The notes under the pieces are model-generated. The model saw only the letters and a list, made by a program, of their open reading frames with translations, was not told the DNA's origin and did no database searches. A stretch of DNA of 64,000 nt from Xanthostigma xanthostigma. Its lineage: Eukaryota > Arthropoda > Insecta > Raphidioptera > Raphidiidae. The stretch lies in NCBI GenBank assembly GCA_963575645.1, contig OY754469.1, positions 37,344,753-37,408,752 on the forward strand, written 5' to 3'. Below, in pieces: positions 22,850 through 34,960 of the stretch; the stretch's first letter is position 1; each line of letters opens with the position of its first letter. The position numbers and the translations under genes were made by a program.

Positions 22850-23290
22850 AACACACCAAAGTTTAATTTAGCACACTTATCTATTAGTTATATACACACG
22901 ATTATTTACAAGATTTATTTATGTTAAACCAGATTTATATAACTTCAGTCAATGGTTTATTAACCACACTGCACTAGCATTTATTTGCACAGTTCATTTA
23001 TCTTCTATCTTTACAGTTACCTTGGTATTACTGCACCGACTGAACAATTTATGTCACAGCTATTTGTAACTCACTGTATACGTTTGCTGTATGAACTCAC
23101 TCACACACGAAATCTGACTGACTGACTTCCTGGCGCGCGTTGTATTTATAACTTCGACCCCCGCTTGGTCGAATGTTCTAAAAGCATCTCGCTGGACCGA
23201 GAACCCTCCTACACTTTCATTGCCTAATTCTTCAGGCAATTCTATGAAGGTCGGGATTTGGCTACCTGCTTTACAAAAACATGCTACCTG
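22850..23290 (-). mobile_element. LTR-like segment, possible solo LTR
   Basis: Read on the minus strand this is a GC-moderate region with a strong core promoter (23117-23150). It is followed by about 250 bases without ORFs that contain several AATAAA/AATAAAT words, the layout of U3-R-U5 in an LTR retrotransposon. I could not fix the TG..CA boundaries or a target duplication, and no second LTR or coding region is in the window. A host gene promoter is the alternative. Confidence 0.4.
23117..23150 (-). promoter_or_regulatory. Arthropod-type core promoter (TATA + Inr)
   Basis: On the minus strand TATAAATA (23143-23150) is followed at the expected 28-30 bases by a TCAGTCAGTCAG run, matching the arthropod initiator TCAGT. 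The region just upstream is GC-richer. It probably drives the LTR-like segment. Confidence 0.6.
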
Positions 23291-23369
23291 CAGTCATTGT
23301 TGCTGTTTGCGAGAACATTCGATAGAAAGCATAGGCGTCCCAACGGAGAGCGCGCAGCAATAGGATTAG

Positions 23370-23489
23370 CATAAAATCCGTTTTTAGTGGGTATATCAAC
23401 GTTGAGAAAGGAGTAACAATGCCAAGTATCTAATTGGAACGTATCCGTGTTTCATGTCAATCGCATGCAAAGCCGCGGGTGACGGCTAG
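23370..23489 (+). mobile_element. Helitron-like family III 3' fragment
   Basis: Ends GCCGCGGGTGACGGCTAG before a T, matching the 3' end of 30039-30484 (opposite strand). It also shares ACGTTGAGAAAGGAGTAAC and CGTGTTTCATGTCAATCGC. The 5' part is missing. Confidence 0.65.
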
Positions 23490-24832
23490 TATTTTATAGG
23501 ATTTAATCCGATTTACATCCAGGGAGCACCGTGTTGTGCAACTAATAATAATTAATATACTGGTGATCGATCTTGGATAGAGGTGATCGGATATTATTAT
23601 CTTTACAATATGAGATTTTATGAGCCATATATAAATATGTGTAGCATTTAATGAAAGTAAACAGAAAAAAAGCATGAATAAATCAGAACGAAATAATACG
23701 CTTTTTTTATTTACACATTTCCGGTCGGAATAAAAATCAATCATTCAGTATTATTATTTAAATTTCATCCAGTTCAACGCATTTCCGTTGAAGAGTTATT
23801 TTTTATACTACATAAAATTTTTCATTGGTTTTAAATTCGAGTTAATTGGTTAAAATAACGTATTTAGATAGAATTTATTTAATTAAAGAAAAAAAAAGAT
23901 ATTGTAAACACATCAAAAATAAAATTGCGAAGAATTATTATTGCCAATATGCAAATAAAAAAATAATGTAATCGCAATTATTTGTCGAGTTGAGTTGGTT
24001 TGTATTGATTGAAAAAACGATACTTAGCCGCAGAAATATCGTAGATTATTGACGCTCCACAAATAAAAAATTCTAGTCAATTGGGCGACAGGACCATTCT
24101 AACTTCAAAAATATGTTCTATGTCATGTAGAGACACAACATGCTTGACTAGTTTATTTCTGACAGATCTCCAAACTAAAAGAACAGGTGATTTTTTTTTA
24201 TTTTCAAAATATTTCCGAAACTATAAAGCTGAGAAAAAAATTTTTTGACAAAACTTTCTTGCAAAAATAAATAGAATATTAAACCATTATGAAAAGTATA
24301 CCATTATTATATAAAAAACAACGTTATAGCATATATCTCTTTTGCGCATGCGCTGATTTTCCCCAAAAACAATAGGGCTCTTTATATTTACGTATCAAAC
24401 ATCCTCCCAAAATTTGGTTTCAATCCATTCATCCGTTTGACCTGTATCGACATCGTGCTCACAGACTAACAGACGCTCAGAGCTTTTTTTTCAAAAATAT
24501 ATTTTTTGGATTCGGGATACCTCTAAACAAAAAGATATTGTAAAATTTTCGAAAGCGATTTTTGACCTAAATTAGTACCTACCATTCCCTAATTGTGGGT
24601 TGGAATAGTAAAATATCGATTTGTTTTTTTTTTTATATTTGAAAATACAGACCAAGACTGAGTGTGTGTTTCCTGAAGCATTTGTTATCTTTTTTTTTGC
24701 CACAGATTCGGCGCAAAACATTTCACGCTTCAGTAAATGAATAATAATCAAGTATAAATTCAGTGAGCATAGGGAAGTGGCATATGTCATTTTTTTTAAT
24801 TTCACGATAAAAATGTTTAATTTTTTTTAGTG
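23490..24832. other. Unassigned; contains copy of the 9.6-10.8 kb repeat
   Basis: 24075-24345 (CAATTGGGCGACAGGACCATT, then TTTCCGAAACTATAAAGC) matches parts of 9621-10690. The ORF-track frame at 23457-23744 lies partly in a Helitron tail. Nothing else recognised. Confidence 0.4.
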
Positions 24833-24839
24833 AATACCG

Positions 24840-24882
24840 GAGTCTAGTAGTGAGAGCACTGGCCTCGCATTTAGAATGTAGA
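24840..24882 (+). repeat. SINE head fragment (tRNA-like)
   Basis: TAGTAGTGAGAGCACTGGCC with a following CTCGCATT matches the 5' head of the SINE on the minus strand at 34890-34957. Only the A-box half remains. Confidence 0.5.
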
Positions 24883-26431
24883 AAATAAGCGGCATTGTAA
24901 AATGGACAATATAGTAATGATGTGGCGTCTGTTATGACATAATTTCGAAAAACGGACGTTTGAAATAAATGGTAAACAAACTTCTAAAAACAATTTTTAA
25001 AATAAGTTTTTTAAGACTTATTTATCATAATATAGTAGGTAATGTTTAAGATATTCGACTCAACTGTTTTTATTACACCCACCGGTAAATATTAAAAAAA
25101 AACATGAATGATTTTTTCACCCCGGTGCAAAAGAACGAATGTGGGAGGGAGGGACATGAGTACGCACGTTCATCTTAGTTCACCGATGTAAGGTCGAGTT
25201 TTATATTTTACACCTTGGGTTACATTATTAAAGTTTTCGTAGGGATTCTTAATTTAACTCTATTTACAATATAGCCCATGTTACTCAGTGATAATGCAGT
25301 ATTCTATCATTGAAAAAATTTTTAAAATCGGTCCGGTTAATAATATTAACAATTAGCTTTTGTTTCATTGTTTTGACATAATTTTTTTTCCTTTCACTTA
25401 TTTTATATTAATATCATCTATCTTAAAATTTTTTGCTTCGTTTTGTCAATTATATCATCAATTAGCAGTTGCATAATCCTATTATAAATTTCATCCTAAT
25501 AAAATATTTTTTCATAAAACAGTGCTATAAACGTTGAAAGACTGTCCTATATACTATACCTATTGTTGTACCTATCTATTGTTGTAATGAAGAATTCATG
25601 TATAGGTGTAAAATAATATTAAGAGTAAAATTTTTATATCTTAGTTGAAGAATTGTATTTTTTGTACTTTTCTTATTTCGGTTTATGCATCTCTGCTAAT
25701 TACTGTACATATATTGTTTATATTTCTGTGATCCTTAGGTCCTGATGATGCTAACAAACGTTAGCGAAACGTCGACTATACTTTAAAAATAAAAATTCTC
25801 TAGAACTCTAAATTGGCTATTTCACCCGTTAATATTCTTCTTTACTATCAAGATCACAGCCGTCATCGTATCAACATGATTATTTTGTATTTAAAAATCA
25901 TCCCCATAAAGTGGATATTCTGTTATTTCAGTAACTTTTACTCGCCACCCGTACGTTTTTCATAAAAGTTTTTACAAGAATGGCGACATCTATTTTCAAT
26001 TGTTCTAAGTTCGTTCTGTCATACCGTAGCGGCCAATACACTCCCAAAACTCGATTGCTGTTGTTTTGCTGGTCGCCATTTTGGAATGTTCCGTCGGTAC
26101 GATTTTAGAAATAGAAAAAGTTCAACAGACGAAACTTTGCTTTGCGCCCATCGACATAAATCAATTGGCAGACTAATCAACAAAACGCCATTCATGCGAA
26201 AGCAGATAACACCCGTTCAGCTTGAAACTGTACGATGTGTCGTTCTCGATTGTTCTTTTTTTTCAATAAAAATGAGTAAATATCCTGTCTTACACAACAT
26301 ACATACATATATTGTGCGAAGAAAAATAAAGTAGGCTATGAATTACACAAAGAAAAAAATAGATCTGTACCTACTTGAAAACCGAAAGCTATACAAATAA
26401 ATAAAATTGAAGTGTCTGTAATAATACTATA
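24883..26431. other. Unassigned, with Helitron and Penelope debris
   Basis: 25118-25200 (GGTGCAAAAGAACGAATG and CATGAGTACGCACG) is a family I Helitron-like fragment on the minus strand. The block before 25741 may belong to the Penelope-type tail there. The 82-codon frame at 26086-26334 (starting MFRRYDFRNRK) shows no known domain. Confidence 0.35.
25741..25775 (+). ncRNA. Hammerhead-like motif, best-preserved CTGATGA
   Basis: CTGATGA, one extra T, then a perfect 6-bp stem GCTAAC/GTTAGC with a 4-base loop, then GAAACGTC. Among the copies in this window this has the canonical CTGATGA box and an intact stem II. Stems I and III could not be drawn with confidence. Confidence 0.5.
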
Positions 26432-26690
26432 CTAGCGGTCCCGTCCGGTTTCACCCGGGTGCAAAAGAATGAATGGGGGGAGGGACATAAGTACGCACAT
26501 TCATCTTAATTTAGCGAGATGAATGTTGTGTCCAAATTTCATGATGATCGGAGTTACCGTTCAAAAGTTTTTGTCGATAAAACGCAGTATTTATACTTTT
26601 TTAAGTAATACATTTCTTTTAAATCAATAATTACTCTAATTAATAAAATACAATAAATATTTATTTGAAAACACTGTTCCTGTTCATAAC
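26432..26690 (-). mobile_element. Helitron-like family I, 5'-truncated
   Basis: Minus-strand 3' end ending GGGACCGCTAG, with the CACCCGGGTGAAACCGG hairpin and the conserved ATGAAATTTGGACACAAC block. The TCTATACTAATATATAAAG start is missing. Confidence 0.75.
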
Positions 26691-27278
26691 GGATTAACGA
26701 ATATTTAACGAAAAACCAAACAGACAAATATTGAGTGTCAGAATGCATTCTCAAAAATCTGATTTGACAATGTGTGGGAAAATTCTTAACTTTTTTTTAA
26801 TTGAAATTAAAATTCTTATACCTATACTGTTATAAATAGATAAAAATAAATAAAATAAAAAAATCACCTTTTCCTCTGTGTGTAGCAAACGTCACTAAGT
26901 AAAAAAATTCCTGAAAAAAATGTCGACACGCAGAAAAGCAAGTGAATCGCGTTTAACAGGTGGAATAAAGGCGTTGCAAAATTGTGCTGAACCAAAGTAC
27001 GGAAGGAACATATAAAAGTTGTTAGGTTTTACAGCACACGCAGTAATCTAAAGTGTCAACTAAAGACGCAATATATCAAAATAAATGTTGCAAGCCTCCG
27101 AGAATTGGTTCATCGTCGTCGACGCACGCTGTTTAAAGTTATTATAGTTTCGCAACAACCATAAACTTTATACTTTCAACACTTCAACTGTTAATGGTCA
27201 ATTGCATCAAGCTTAGTTTAATTTATTTCTGGAATAAAGTTAATGATCGAAGTGTGCCTTAAAAGTGAAGGGATAGTA
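26691..27278. other. Unassigned; weak candidate promoter
   Basis: At 27011 TATAAAAG is followed about 30 bases on by ACGCAGTAATC and a short leader, and an ATG at 27085 opens only 21 codons. Could be a first exon with a donor further on, but nothing confirms it. Confidence 0.3.
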
Positions 27279-27345
27279 CTTTAGACCATAGTTTCTTAAC
27301 CATTTTTATGTCGCGACCCACGAAAAAGCCAAAAAGTTAAGTAAA

Positions 27346-27945
27346 AAAAATTGGTTGTCTGTAAAGTCGGTTTACGGACGATAGTTTTACGTGATAACGT
27401 ATTCCGTAATACATAACCTAAATTTATATAATAATTATAATAATTCGAATCTATGATATTGCATCTTTTGCTTCAAATTTGGGTTAATTTTATTTATTAA
27501 AATTACTTACCACCTATAATATAATTGTTTTTTTTGACTTTCTTTCTTTCGTATTTATTTTAAGTCTCAAAGATTAATTGTCATAATATTTTGAAAACAA
27601 TTGTTTCACTGTTTATATAAAATTCCAAAACCTACTTACAATATTTAAGTATTTTCATACGTCAAAAAATTGATTTTTATAATGATAAAATTTGTATGAA
27701 AACGATTTTTTCGAGAGATGAGACCTAGCTAAAACGATTTTTTGCCCCCCAAAATCCCTTTTCAGTAAATTTCATCCAAATCGTTAGGGCCGTTTTCGAG
27801 AAAAGCACGCACAGGGTCAGGCGGAACGTTAGGAACGCTAGGAACATTAGGAACGTTAGGAACGTTACACTTTTTCGTGCATGCAGCCGGTGTTTTATCA
27901 ATTTATAAGATTGGTGATTCATCAATTTATAAGACGTTATCACGT
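27346..27945 (+). repeat. Second copy of the GTGATAACG repeat, inside hAT
   Basis: Same ends as 17512-17762 but longer. At 27823-27867 it carries five units of a 9-base tandem repeat, GGAACGTTA, where the other copy has a single GGAACGTTA and a degenerate second one, so the repeat expanded after the copies separated. Confidence 0.65.
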
Positions 27946-28161
27946 CCAAAGTCTTGCGACCCCGTCACTATAAAATTATAATAACAGTTTATTTACACGT
28001 TTAATAAGTAATTTTTAATATTTTATTTTATTACGTCTCGATATTGTATCATTTGAAAGGGGTATAGTTTTTAATTTTTTAGCTTCTTCCGAACTCACAA
28101 TCAACTCATTGAACTATCGGCTGATAAAACTTTACAACTGGGATTTTTATCTCAAGATTTA

Positions 28162-28412
28162 GATCAATTTTGGATGCACGACGACGTGAGTACGGAAGTC
28201 TAGTAACGGAAGCTTTGAAAACATTGATACCCTTTGCTACTTCTTACTTATGAGAAAAAGGTTTCTCGTCTATGGTGGCTTTGAAAACTAAATACAGAAA
28301 TCGTCTGTTATCACTCGAAAATAATTTACTTATGAGTGTTTACAAAGATGATCCACGTATAAGAAATACTTTTAAGTTAGAAACAATGCCAAACATCGCA
28401 TTAGTTAAGTAA
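28162..28412 (+). pseudogene. hAT transposase C-terminal fragment
   Basis: From 28188 a frame reads EYGSLVTEALKTLIPFATSYL, a stop (TGA at 28251), then EKGFSSMVALKTKYRNRL and on to TAA at 28410. The tail LPFATSYLCEKGFS..KTKYRNRL pattern is the hAT C-terminal dimerisation region of the ZBED5/SCAN-associated type. The stop replaces the usual cysteine codon. A preceding piece, QFWMHDD (28165-28185), lies in another frame, so there is at least one frameshift and one nonsense change. In a live element this region makes transposase dimers. About 85 of some 600 residues survive. Confidence 0.8.
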
Positions 28413-28635
28413 TGTTCATGATTAATCATTTTAATTGAATAAAGTAAGCTATAAGTTTATTTTTTCATGTTGTTATTACAATGTCATATTTAATTTTATA
28501 ACACTACACTAAAATTCATTCCTTAATAAACGAATCTTTCGTATAGTTTGTATGTTTCGAGTATTATTTTTCAACATACTGCGACCCCCTTTAATAAAGA
28601 ACGCGACCCCCCGGTTGAGAAACGATGCTATAGAC

Positions 28636-29039
28636 TATGCCAGGGAGGGAGGCGAAATTAATAGCAAAGTACAGCTATCAATTTGTATTTAAATAATGTT
28701 TTTAGCAGGCTGTTCATTGTTTTCAATATTATAAGAAATATTATGATGCTATTGTCTTTTTATTGTTTCAAGCTTGGTTGGTCTACCTGACTAAACTCTT
28801 CCACCACTACATGGTAGACTTCTTTTTTTACGTCGAGCGATCAATGGACTTATAGTACTCTCTATACGGAATACGTGTTTGTAAATTAATGTTATATTAC
28901 GAAACCGTGCTTGTTTGGAAGCAATTGTGCTTCATACTGAATACTTGAGAGGGAGCAGCAAGAGGAAAATGGCCGAGAGTTAAGAAGCAGCGTTTTAAAT
29001 TACTTTAATAAACATTATACAAAAGTTATTTTCAAAGTC
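28636..29039. other. Nothing recognised
   Basis: AT-rich sequence between the hAT element and the next repeat block, with no credible ORF or element end. Confidence 0.4.
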
Positions 29040-29470
29040 AAATTATTGAATTCTGAAATAAAGAATTTAATCTTTTTTAACCGACGTAAAACAAAAACGG
29101 AGGAGGTTCTCAAGTCGACGCGTATATATTTTTTTTTTTTTTTATGTATGACCACGCATAACTTTTTACAGAGTAGTCCGATTTTGATAATTATTTTTTT
29201 GTTTGAAAGGGTATACCCCGAAGTTGGTCCCATATAAATTTGGTAAAAAAATTCCAACCCTAAGGGTAGGAAAACAGGGGATGATTGATTGTTCAGTCAC
29301 TAATTGTAATGTATGACCACACATCACTTTTTACAGAGTAGTCCGATTTTGATAATTATTTTTTTATTGGATAGGGTATACCTCGAGGTTGGTCTCATAT
29401 AAATTTGGAAAAAAAATTCCTACCCTAAGGGTGGGAAAATAGGGGTGATTTATTGTTCACTCACAGATTT
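29040..29470 (+). repeat. Partial tandem duplication in a dispersed repeat
   Basis: The block TTTTTACAGAGTAGTCCGAT through CCTAAGGGT occurs at 29147-29280 and again at 29308-29450, period about 162. The preceding TTAACCGACGTAAAAC..GGAGGAGGTTCTCAA phrase is a common insect repeat. Confidence 0.6.
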
Positions 29471-29532
29471 TCATGCTGAGTTGTGTATTACAATTATAAA
29501 TTATATAGCCACAAAAAATTATAAAATAAAAA

Positions 29533-30019
29533 CTTTTTAACAAAAAAATTAAACCGCCGAAAAACTGAAAAGCAAAAAATAATAAATCTTTTTATTTTAC
29601 TAAGTTCTATCTAAGTAGTTGAACGTATGTGACAGTCTAGTGTATCTAGTAATTTTGAGTCGGCGTCAAACAATCAATGAACAAAAGATCACTAAAAGAA
29701 ATAACCAAATCAAATTAGCAATGATACGTGAAATCTCCAGCGATAAACATTAACATTCCAAACCTGCGCTCTCCACACGACCACTCGCAAAGACGTGTGC
29801 CCTCAGTCTGTGCCCGTTCGGGTTGCTCTGTCGCTGACATTAACTTCGTGAACGCTCAGAGATTTCCGGCGAAGGATTGTTGACGCCGACTCAAAATTAC
29901 TTACATATACTAGACTGTCACATACGTTCAACTACTTAGATAGAACTTAGTTAAATAAAAAGATTTATTATTTTTTGCTTTTCAGTTTTTCGGCGGTTTA
30001 ATTTTTTTGTTAAAAAGTT
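29533..30019. mobile_element. Foldback element with 140-base arms
   Basis: Arms 29533-29672 and 29879-30019 are near-perfect reverse complements (words TTAAACCGCCGAAAAACTG and TTTTGAGTCGGCGTC). The spacer of about 200 bases is GC-richer and unmatched. Outer borders are TTTTTAAC-type and give no clear duplication. Confidence 0.7.
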
Positions 30020-30038
30020 TTTTTTTCTTTATAGAATA

Positions 30039-30484
30039 CTAGCCGTCACTCGCGGCTTCACAAGCGATTGAGACGAAACACGGATGCACTTCCATTATTT
30101 CGCATAGTTACTCCTTTCTCGACGTAGACCCCCAAAATAAATTTCAAAATTGATGACATTCACGTATCCAATGTGCTAAAAAACCGTGAAAATGACACCC
30201 ATGTTGATTTTTAGACTATTTACCTCTTTTCACCATCTGAAGGGACTGCTTTTGAAAAAGCATGAAACACGTGTTTATTTGTTGACAGGAGTAATCCTGC
30301 GCATTTTTGAATTTATACATCTATCTTATATAATTACTCCATGCAAATTTTGAACCCCCATTACACCCTTTTAGAGGTTAAGTGTTTAAAAATCTCTTCT
30401 TAACAGATGCCTACAACTGCGTGCCAAATTTCAGCCCAATCCGTTCAGTGGTTTGAGCTGTGTCAGTCCTTTTCTATATTTAGA
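30039..30484 (-). mobile_element. Complete Helitron-like element, family III
   Basis: On the minus strand it begins TCTAAATATAG after an A and ends GCCGCGAGTGACGGCTAG before a T. That gives the TC..CTAG ends and an A|T insertion site. GCCGCGAGTGACGGC can form the terminal hairpin. 446 bp, non-coding. Partial relatives lie at 23370-23489 and near 19733-19866. Confidence 0.75.
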
Positions 30485-32331
30485 TAATGACTTCTTCTAA
30501 TTATTTTGAACAAATTGAACACGTGTAATTTTATTGTTGAAAATTTGTCGGAACTCGGTTAATAGTGTGACCTCTCCCAACATACAGAAACTAACTTCCT
30601 TCTTTCCAAACTCGATATCTCGGAAGATAAGAGCCACTAAATTGAAATAATTTTAAGTTCTAGCCTGCAAAACCGCAATTTCTCCATGTAAGGTTTAAAA
30701 ATTATTTGGTAGAATTACACGTGATACAACGCTTCAAATTGTTTTGAAAGGTTCAGTTATGGGGTGAGTGTCTGTTGTTATTTAGACACACAGAGGAAAC
30801 AAGGCATTGATCGGCAGTCTTTGGGACTTTGGGATACCTGCACTCCGTACGTTGTGTACATATTTACACGGTGTGTATAAGAAATTAGCGGAACCATTCT
30901 CTCAGTTTCGGCCTCGTATCTCCGCACGTACGCACCCGTGAGCCTAACATTACTTATATATCTTTGCGCACAAGCCAAAGTGGCCTATGTCGCAATCTAT
31001 GTATTGGCGGGCTGAGTGTTTGACATCACTGAATTCTGCAAGCTTTGTTACATTAACTCTCTCTCTCTCTCTTTTGTAATATTGTCAAAATTTGTTTTCC
31101 TTAGCTACGCTGGAAAAATTAATGTTGTTATAATTTGGAAAACATTTAATTGATTACTAACGACTCTGGAGAAAACAATACGAATCTTTAAAGTTCAAGT
31201 CTGTGTTTTATTTATTTTTAGTAAGAACTTTATTAAGTACTTACAGTATGTATCTTGTTCGTAATGATATTATGCCTCAAGTGACAGTTACACTCTCGAT
31301 GTCTTGTTTTAACATAATGTCACATTCTCTTCAAAATACCTTCATTTACGAACAAGATACATAAATTACTATTTAATCAAAGTGTGACAAAAAGCAAGAT
31401 ATGCACTTTTTATGTTCATATTTTATTCTTAAAAAAGTCCATAGGCCTACCACACAAAACTCTGTGATCAGGAAAAAAAAACAACAGATATTCGAACAGC
31501 AAAATGCGTTACAGTTTCAGAGTTGATTGTTTACTAAAATGGAGTGGTCGAAGCACCCGATCACTGCAGGCCTACCGAGTAATGGAGGTCTACCGCCCAA
31601 ATCATCTATCGAACATTGATTAATTTTCACAATCAGCTCTCGATTTCTCCGCGCGCTCGTCGAGTAAATACGTACTAATTGTTTGACCTTCTCTCTGCTT
31701 TTTAGTTCAAGAGCTGGTGGTCGAAAAGTGTAAGAATTCAGTAAAGATTATTATTTTGTGATTAGCAAGTATTTGAGATGTAAACTGTGGGAACACTTGA
31801 CATTGAGGCGATTTAAAAGATGTAAAAAAACTTGTGTTTTATAAAGTACAGGGTTAATTTATAGAATATAATTTATAATTTGATTTTGATAGAAGCTATA
31901 CTCGTTTTTTACACAGCTGTTAAGAACTTAAGGTGCTCCGATGTCGGGTGTCGTGATCTCTAACTTGCTGACTAGTATTTTTATTTATTAGTCTCAACAA
32001 AATTCTTACAACTTTTGACCACGAGTTCTTTAACCGTTTCCTACTTTACCTCATTTCAAGCTCAAACATCCATTCGTACAAAAAAGAAACATTTGTTATA
32101 TTTGTTGGTTATTGAAACTATACGATTTTGTTTCATTGATATACCTACTGAAGTTTTCTTAAAATCACGGTAAATTTTCATTTTTATTCATTGATTGTAT
32201 AGACGCTAGACAATTGAGAACATTATCGTCTAAGCAAAAATATCAATTTTATAGTAACAAAATCTAGGTCTGATTATTTTTTTTTAGTTTCATCATTAGG
32301 CATTATAACGATTTCTCTCGCGTTAAGCTGG
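30485..32331. other. Unassigned AT-rich DNA
   Basis: ACACGTGTAATTTTATTG near 30520 and AGAATTACACGTGATAC near 30711 are inverted and may be MITE ends. 30840-31010 is GC-richer without a usable frame. 31045-31130 is related to 44055-44110 (CTCTCTCTCT run, then TTCCTTAGCTACGC). A short inverted pair ATGTATCTTGTTCGTAA/TTACGAACAAGATACAT lies near 31247 and 31347. No gene recognised. Confidence 0.35.
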
Positions 32332-32694
32332 TAGCCTAGTCAAGAAGTGAGATATCTGCGAAAAATAGATCCAAGTCGCCTAAAAATATGAGCAATAGCT
32401 TATTCGATTTGGAAAAATATTTCGAAAAAGACATTTTTTTTTTATTTTTTACGCCGACAAAAATTGCATTTGTTATTAACAAAAAAACGAAAAAGAAAAA
32501 AAAGCCCGTCAGACTTTTGGCAATTACTCAAAAACAATAAGCGATAGCGGAAATTGAAAAAAAGATTCTTAAAGAGGAGAAAATTTCCAATGAAAAAGTC
32601 TCACCCCCCGGACACTATCTCTATACTTTATAGTTTTAATTTAACGTTGAAAATAGGGTTCCGCGCGGCCGTTACAGTTCGAGCGCAACATCGC

Positions 32695-32818
32695 AAATTT
32701 ATGGGAGAGACCATTGCCAAATTTATGGGAGAGACCATTGCCAAATTTATGGGAGAGACCATTGCCAAATTTATGGGAGAGACCATTGCCAAATTTATGG
32801 GAGAGACCATTGCCAAAT
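32695..32818 (+). repeat. 24-bp minisatellite, five identical units
   Basis: AAATTTATGGGAGAGACC plus ATTGCC is repeated five times without a change, then breaks off in AAATTTAT. Because 24 is a multiple of three, both strands stay open and give false repeat proteins (KFMGETIA on plus, INLAMVSP on minus). Identity between units means recent expansion. Confidence 0.95.
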
Positions 32819-33144
32819 TTATAGAGTACAACACAAAATAATTTTTTATAGTATTAAATAACAAAAATTTGATCAAAATATCTTAACACTTGAAAGAATA
32901 AAATTCCGTTGAAATTTTTTTTTAAAAAAGTGAGGCTATTTGTTAATAAATAAAAAACCGTCTCCAAAAAATGTTAAAATAATTGGCTTATAAATGTTTT
33001 GCTTCACGGAGCCCTTGTTACATAATATATATACTTAACAAGATCACGTTATAAAAGTTTCTAAAAATTGTTTATTTTTTTCAATTTTTGATTATAATTT
33101 AAAATTTTAAATACGAATTAGAAATTAATTATTATTAATTATTT

Positions 33145-33270
33145 TTATATTTTTTAGATCAATTCTGAAGAAGATCCAAATCCGGACCGAAACGTCAATG
33201 AATTAATTATTATTTTTTGTTAATATATTTGTCTGAAAAATTGGTCGATAATTTTATTTATTGAATTGTT
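33145..33270 (+). mobile_element. Penelope-like tail fragment
   Basis: AATTCTGAAGAAGATCC, then CCGGACCGAAACGTC (33165-33196) and TTGGTCGATAATTTTATTTA match the palindrome at 39814-40298. Stem II has one mismatch compared with that copy. Confidence 0.65.
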
Positions 33271-33710
33271 TATTATAATTTTTTAAAGTTAAGAAAAATT
33301 TGAAATTTTTTTCGCAGATATGTCACTTCTTGACTAGGCTACTAGCAATGAATCCTATGTAAATTGGAAAAACATTTTCGTGGGCTTCTGGGATCTGACA
33401 GTTTCAATGTAACGGCGGTTAATAACAATGTAAAATATTTGTAGCTACGCCGTTCTGAAGTAAGGCCTACGAACTTTAACCACATAACCAATAAAGATTG
33501 GTGATGTTTATGCAAAGTCATTGAGCAGTCAATGAGGTGGAGATATTTTGAAACACCGTATCAATATTATTCAAGAGCGTGATTAGTGACGCAAGCAGGG
33601 AGCCTTTGATAGTTCTGAACTTATCGCATGCATCAGTTGTAACACAGTATTGAACAGTAGTAGTCAACCAGCGGCACAGAAGAGAACTTACGGATGTGTC
33701 AATTATCCAA

Positions 33711-33990
33711 TAGAATAGAATAGATTTATTTCTTAAACAGCCAAATAGGCAATAAATTGTCAAATATATTACAAGTTTCAATCATGATAAATTAATTAAA
33801 ATATTCCTCAATAGAGTAAAAACATTGCTGAATGAGAAATTTTTTTAACGCAATTTTAAATAAGATGTTTAGATCTTTTATTTCGGCAGGTAAATTATTG
33901 AAAATGTTGATCCCAGAGCAAACTGGACCTTTACTATATAAAGAAAGACATTGTTGAGATATACATTTTTATGCACATAATCTAGTGAGC
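33711..33990 (-). mobile_element. Non-LTR retrotransposon, 3' end
   Basis: On the minus strand a short coding tail (33792-33959) is followed by a 3' UTR. It ends AATAAATCTATTCTATTC at 33711, a short terminal repeat of the kind left by Jockey/CR1-type LINEs. The 5' side breaks off near 33990 into an unrelated dispersed repeat, a normal 5' truncation. Confidence 0.75.
33792..33959 (-). pseudogene. LINE reverse transcriptase C-terminal tail
   Basis: Fifty-five codons and a TAA. It reads SLYSKGPVCSGINIFNNLP, then AEIKDLNILFKIALKKFLI, ending CFYSIEEYFN. The sequence around G-x-x-x-FNNLP-x-EIK and the closing YS-x-EEYF are the conserved extreme C-terminus of Jockey/CR1-type pol proteins, downstream of the reverse transcriptase domain. 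No catalytic residues are in this piece. A stop lies a few codons upstream in the same frame, so the copy is dead beyond simple truncation. Family recognised by eye. Confidence 0.75.
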
Positions 33991-34184
33991 CACTTAAAAT
34001 AAAGATGGACAAGTGCGAGTTGAAAGTTCTGCACCGTTATACGAATTTAATATAGTTTACGATGAATGCGTAGGAAAGCGCCACTTTCGCTTACTTTCGC
34101 ATGATTCGCATATTAGTAAAACTAATTCTGTAGTTAAAAGTTTATTGCAATGAGTGAGAAGCTCGAATGTTTTTTAGAACTGTG

Positions 34185-34960
<776 letters not shown>

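Larger units (their letters stand above)
27287..28627 (+). mobile_element. hAT element with transposase remains
   Basis: Ends CATAGTTTCTTAACC and GGTTGAGAAACGATG are inverted with two differences. The flanking octamers CTTTAGAC and CTATAGAC (27279-27286 and 28628-28635) differ at one base, an aged 8-bp hAT duplication. Sub-terminal TCGCGACCCAC and GCGACCCCCC repeats are typical of this hAT group. The 3' third holds the end of a transposase gene (28162-28412). The 5' part has been replaced by another repeat (27346-27945). Confidence 0.85.
32332..33341. mobile_element. 1.0 kb TIR element with minisatellite
   Basis: Ends TAGCCTAGTCAAGAAGTGA and TCACTTCTTGACTAGGCTA are inverted, with the match continuing through GATATCTGCGAAAAA and TTTTTTCGCAGATATG. 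Inside lie the 24-bp minisatellite (32695-32818) and, at about 33145-33270, a Penelope-like tail that must have inserted later. No duplication is obvious. Confidence 0.7.

Noticed and set aside
32695-32818. CRISPR-like array
   Set aside because: Units are contiguous, with no spacers, in eukaryotic DNA.
32554-32876. Repeat proteins KFMGETIA (+) and INLAMVSP (-)
   Set aside because: A 24-bp minisatellite keeps all frames open on both strands; flanking residues are not conserved protein.
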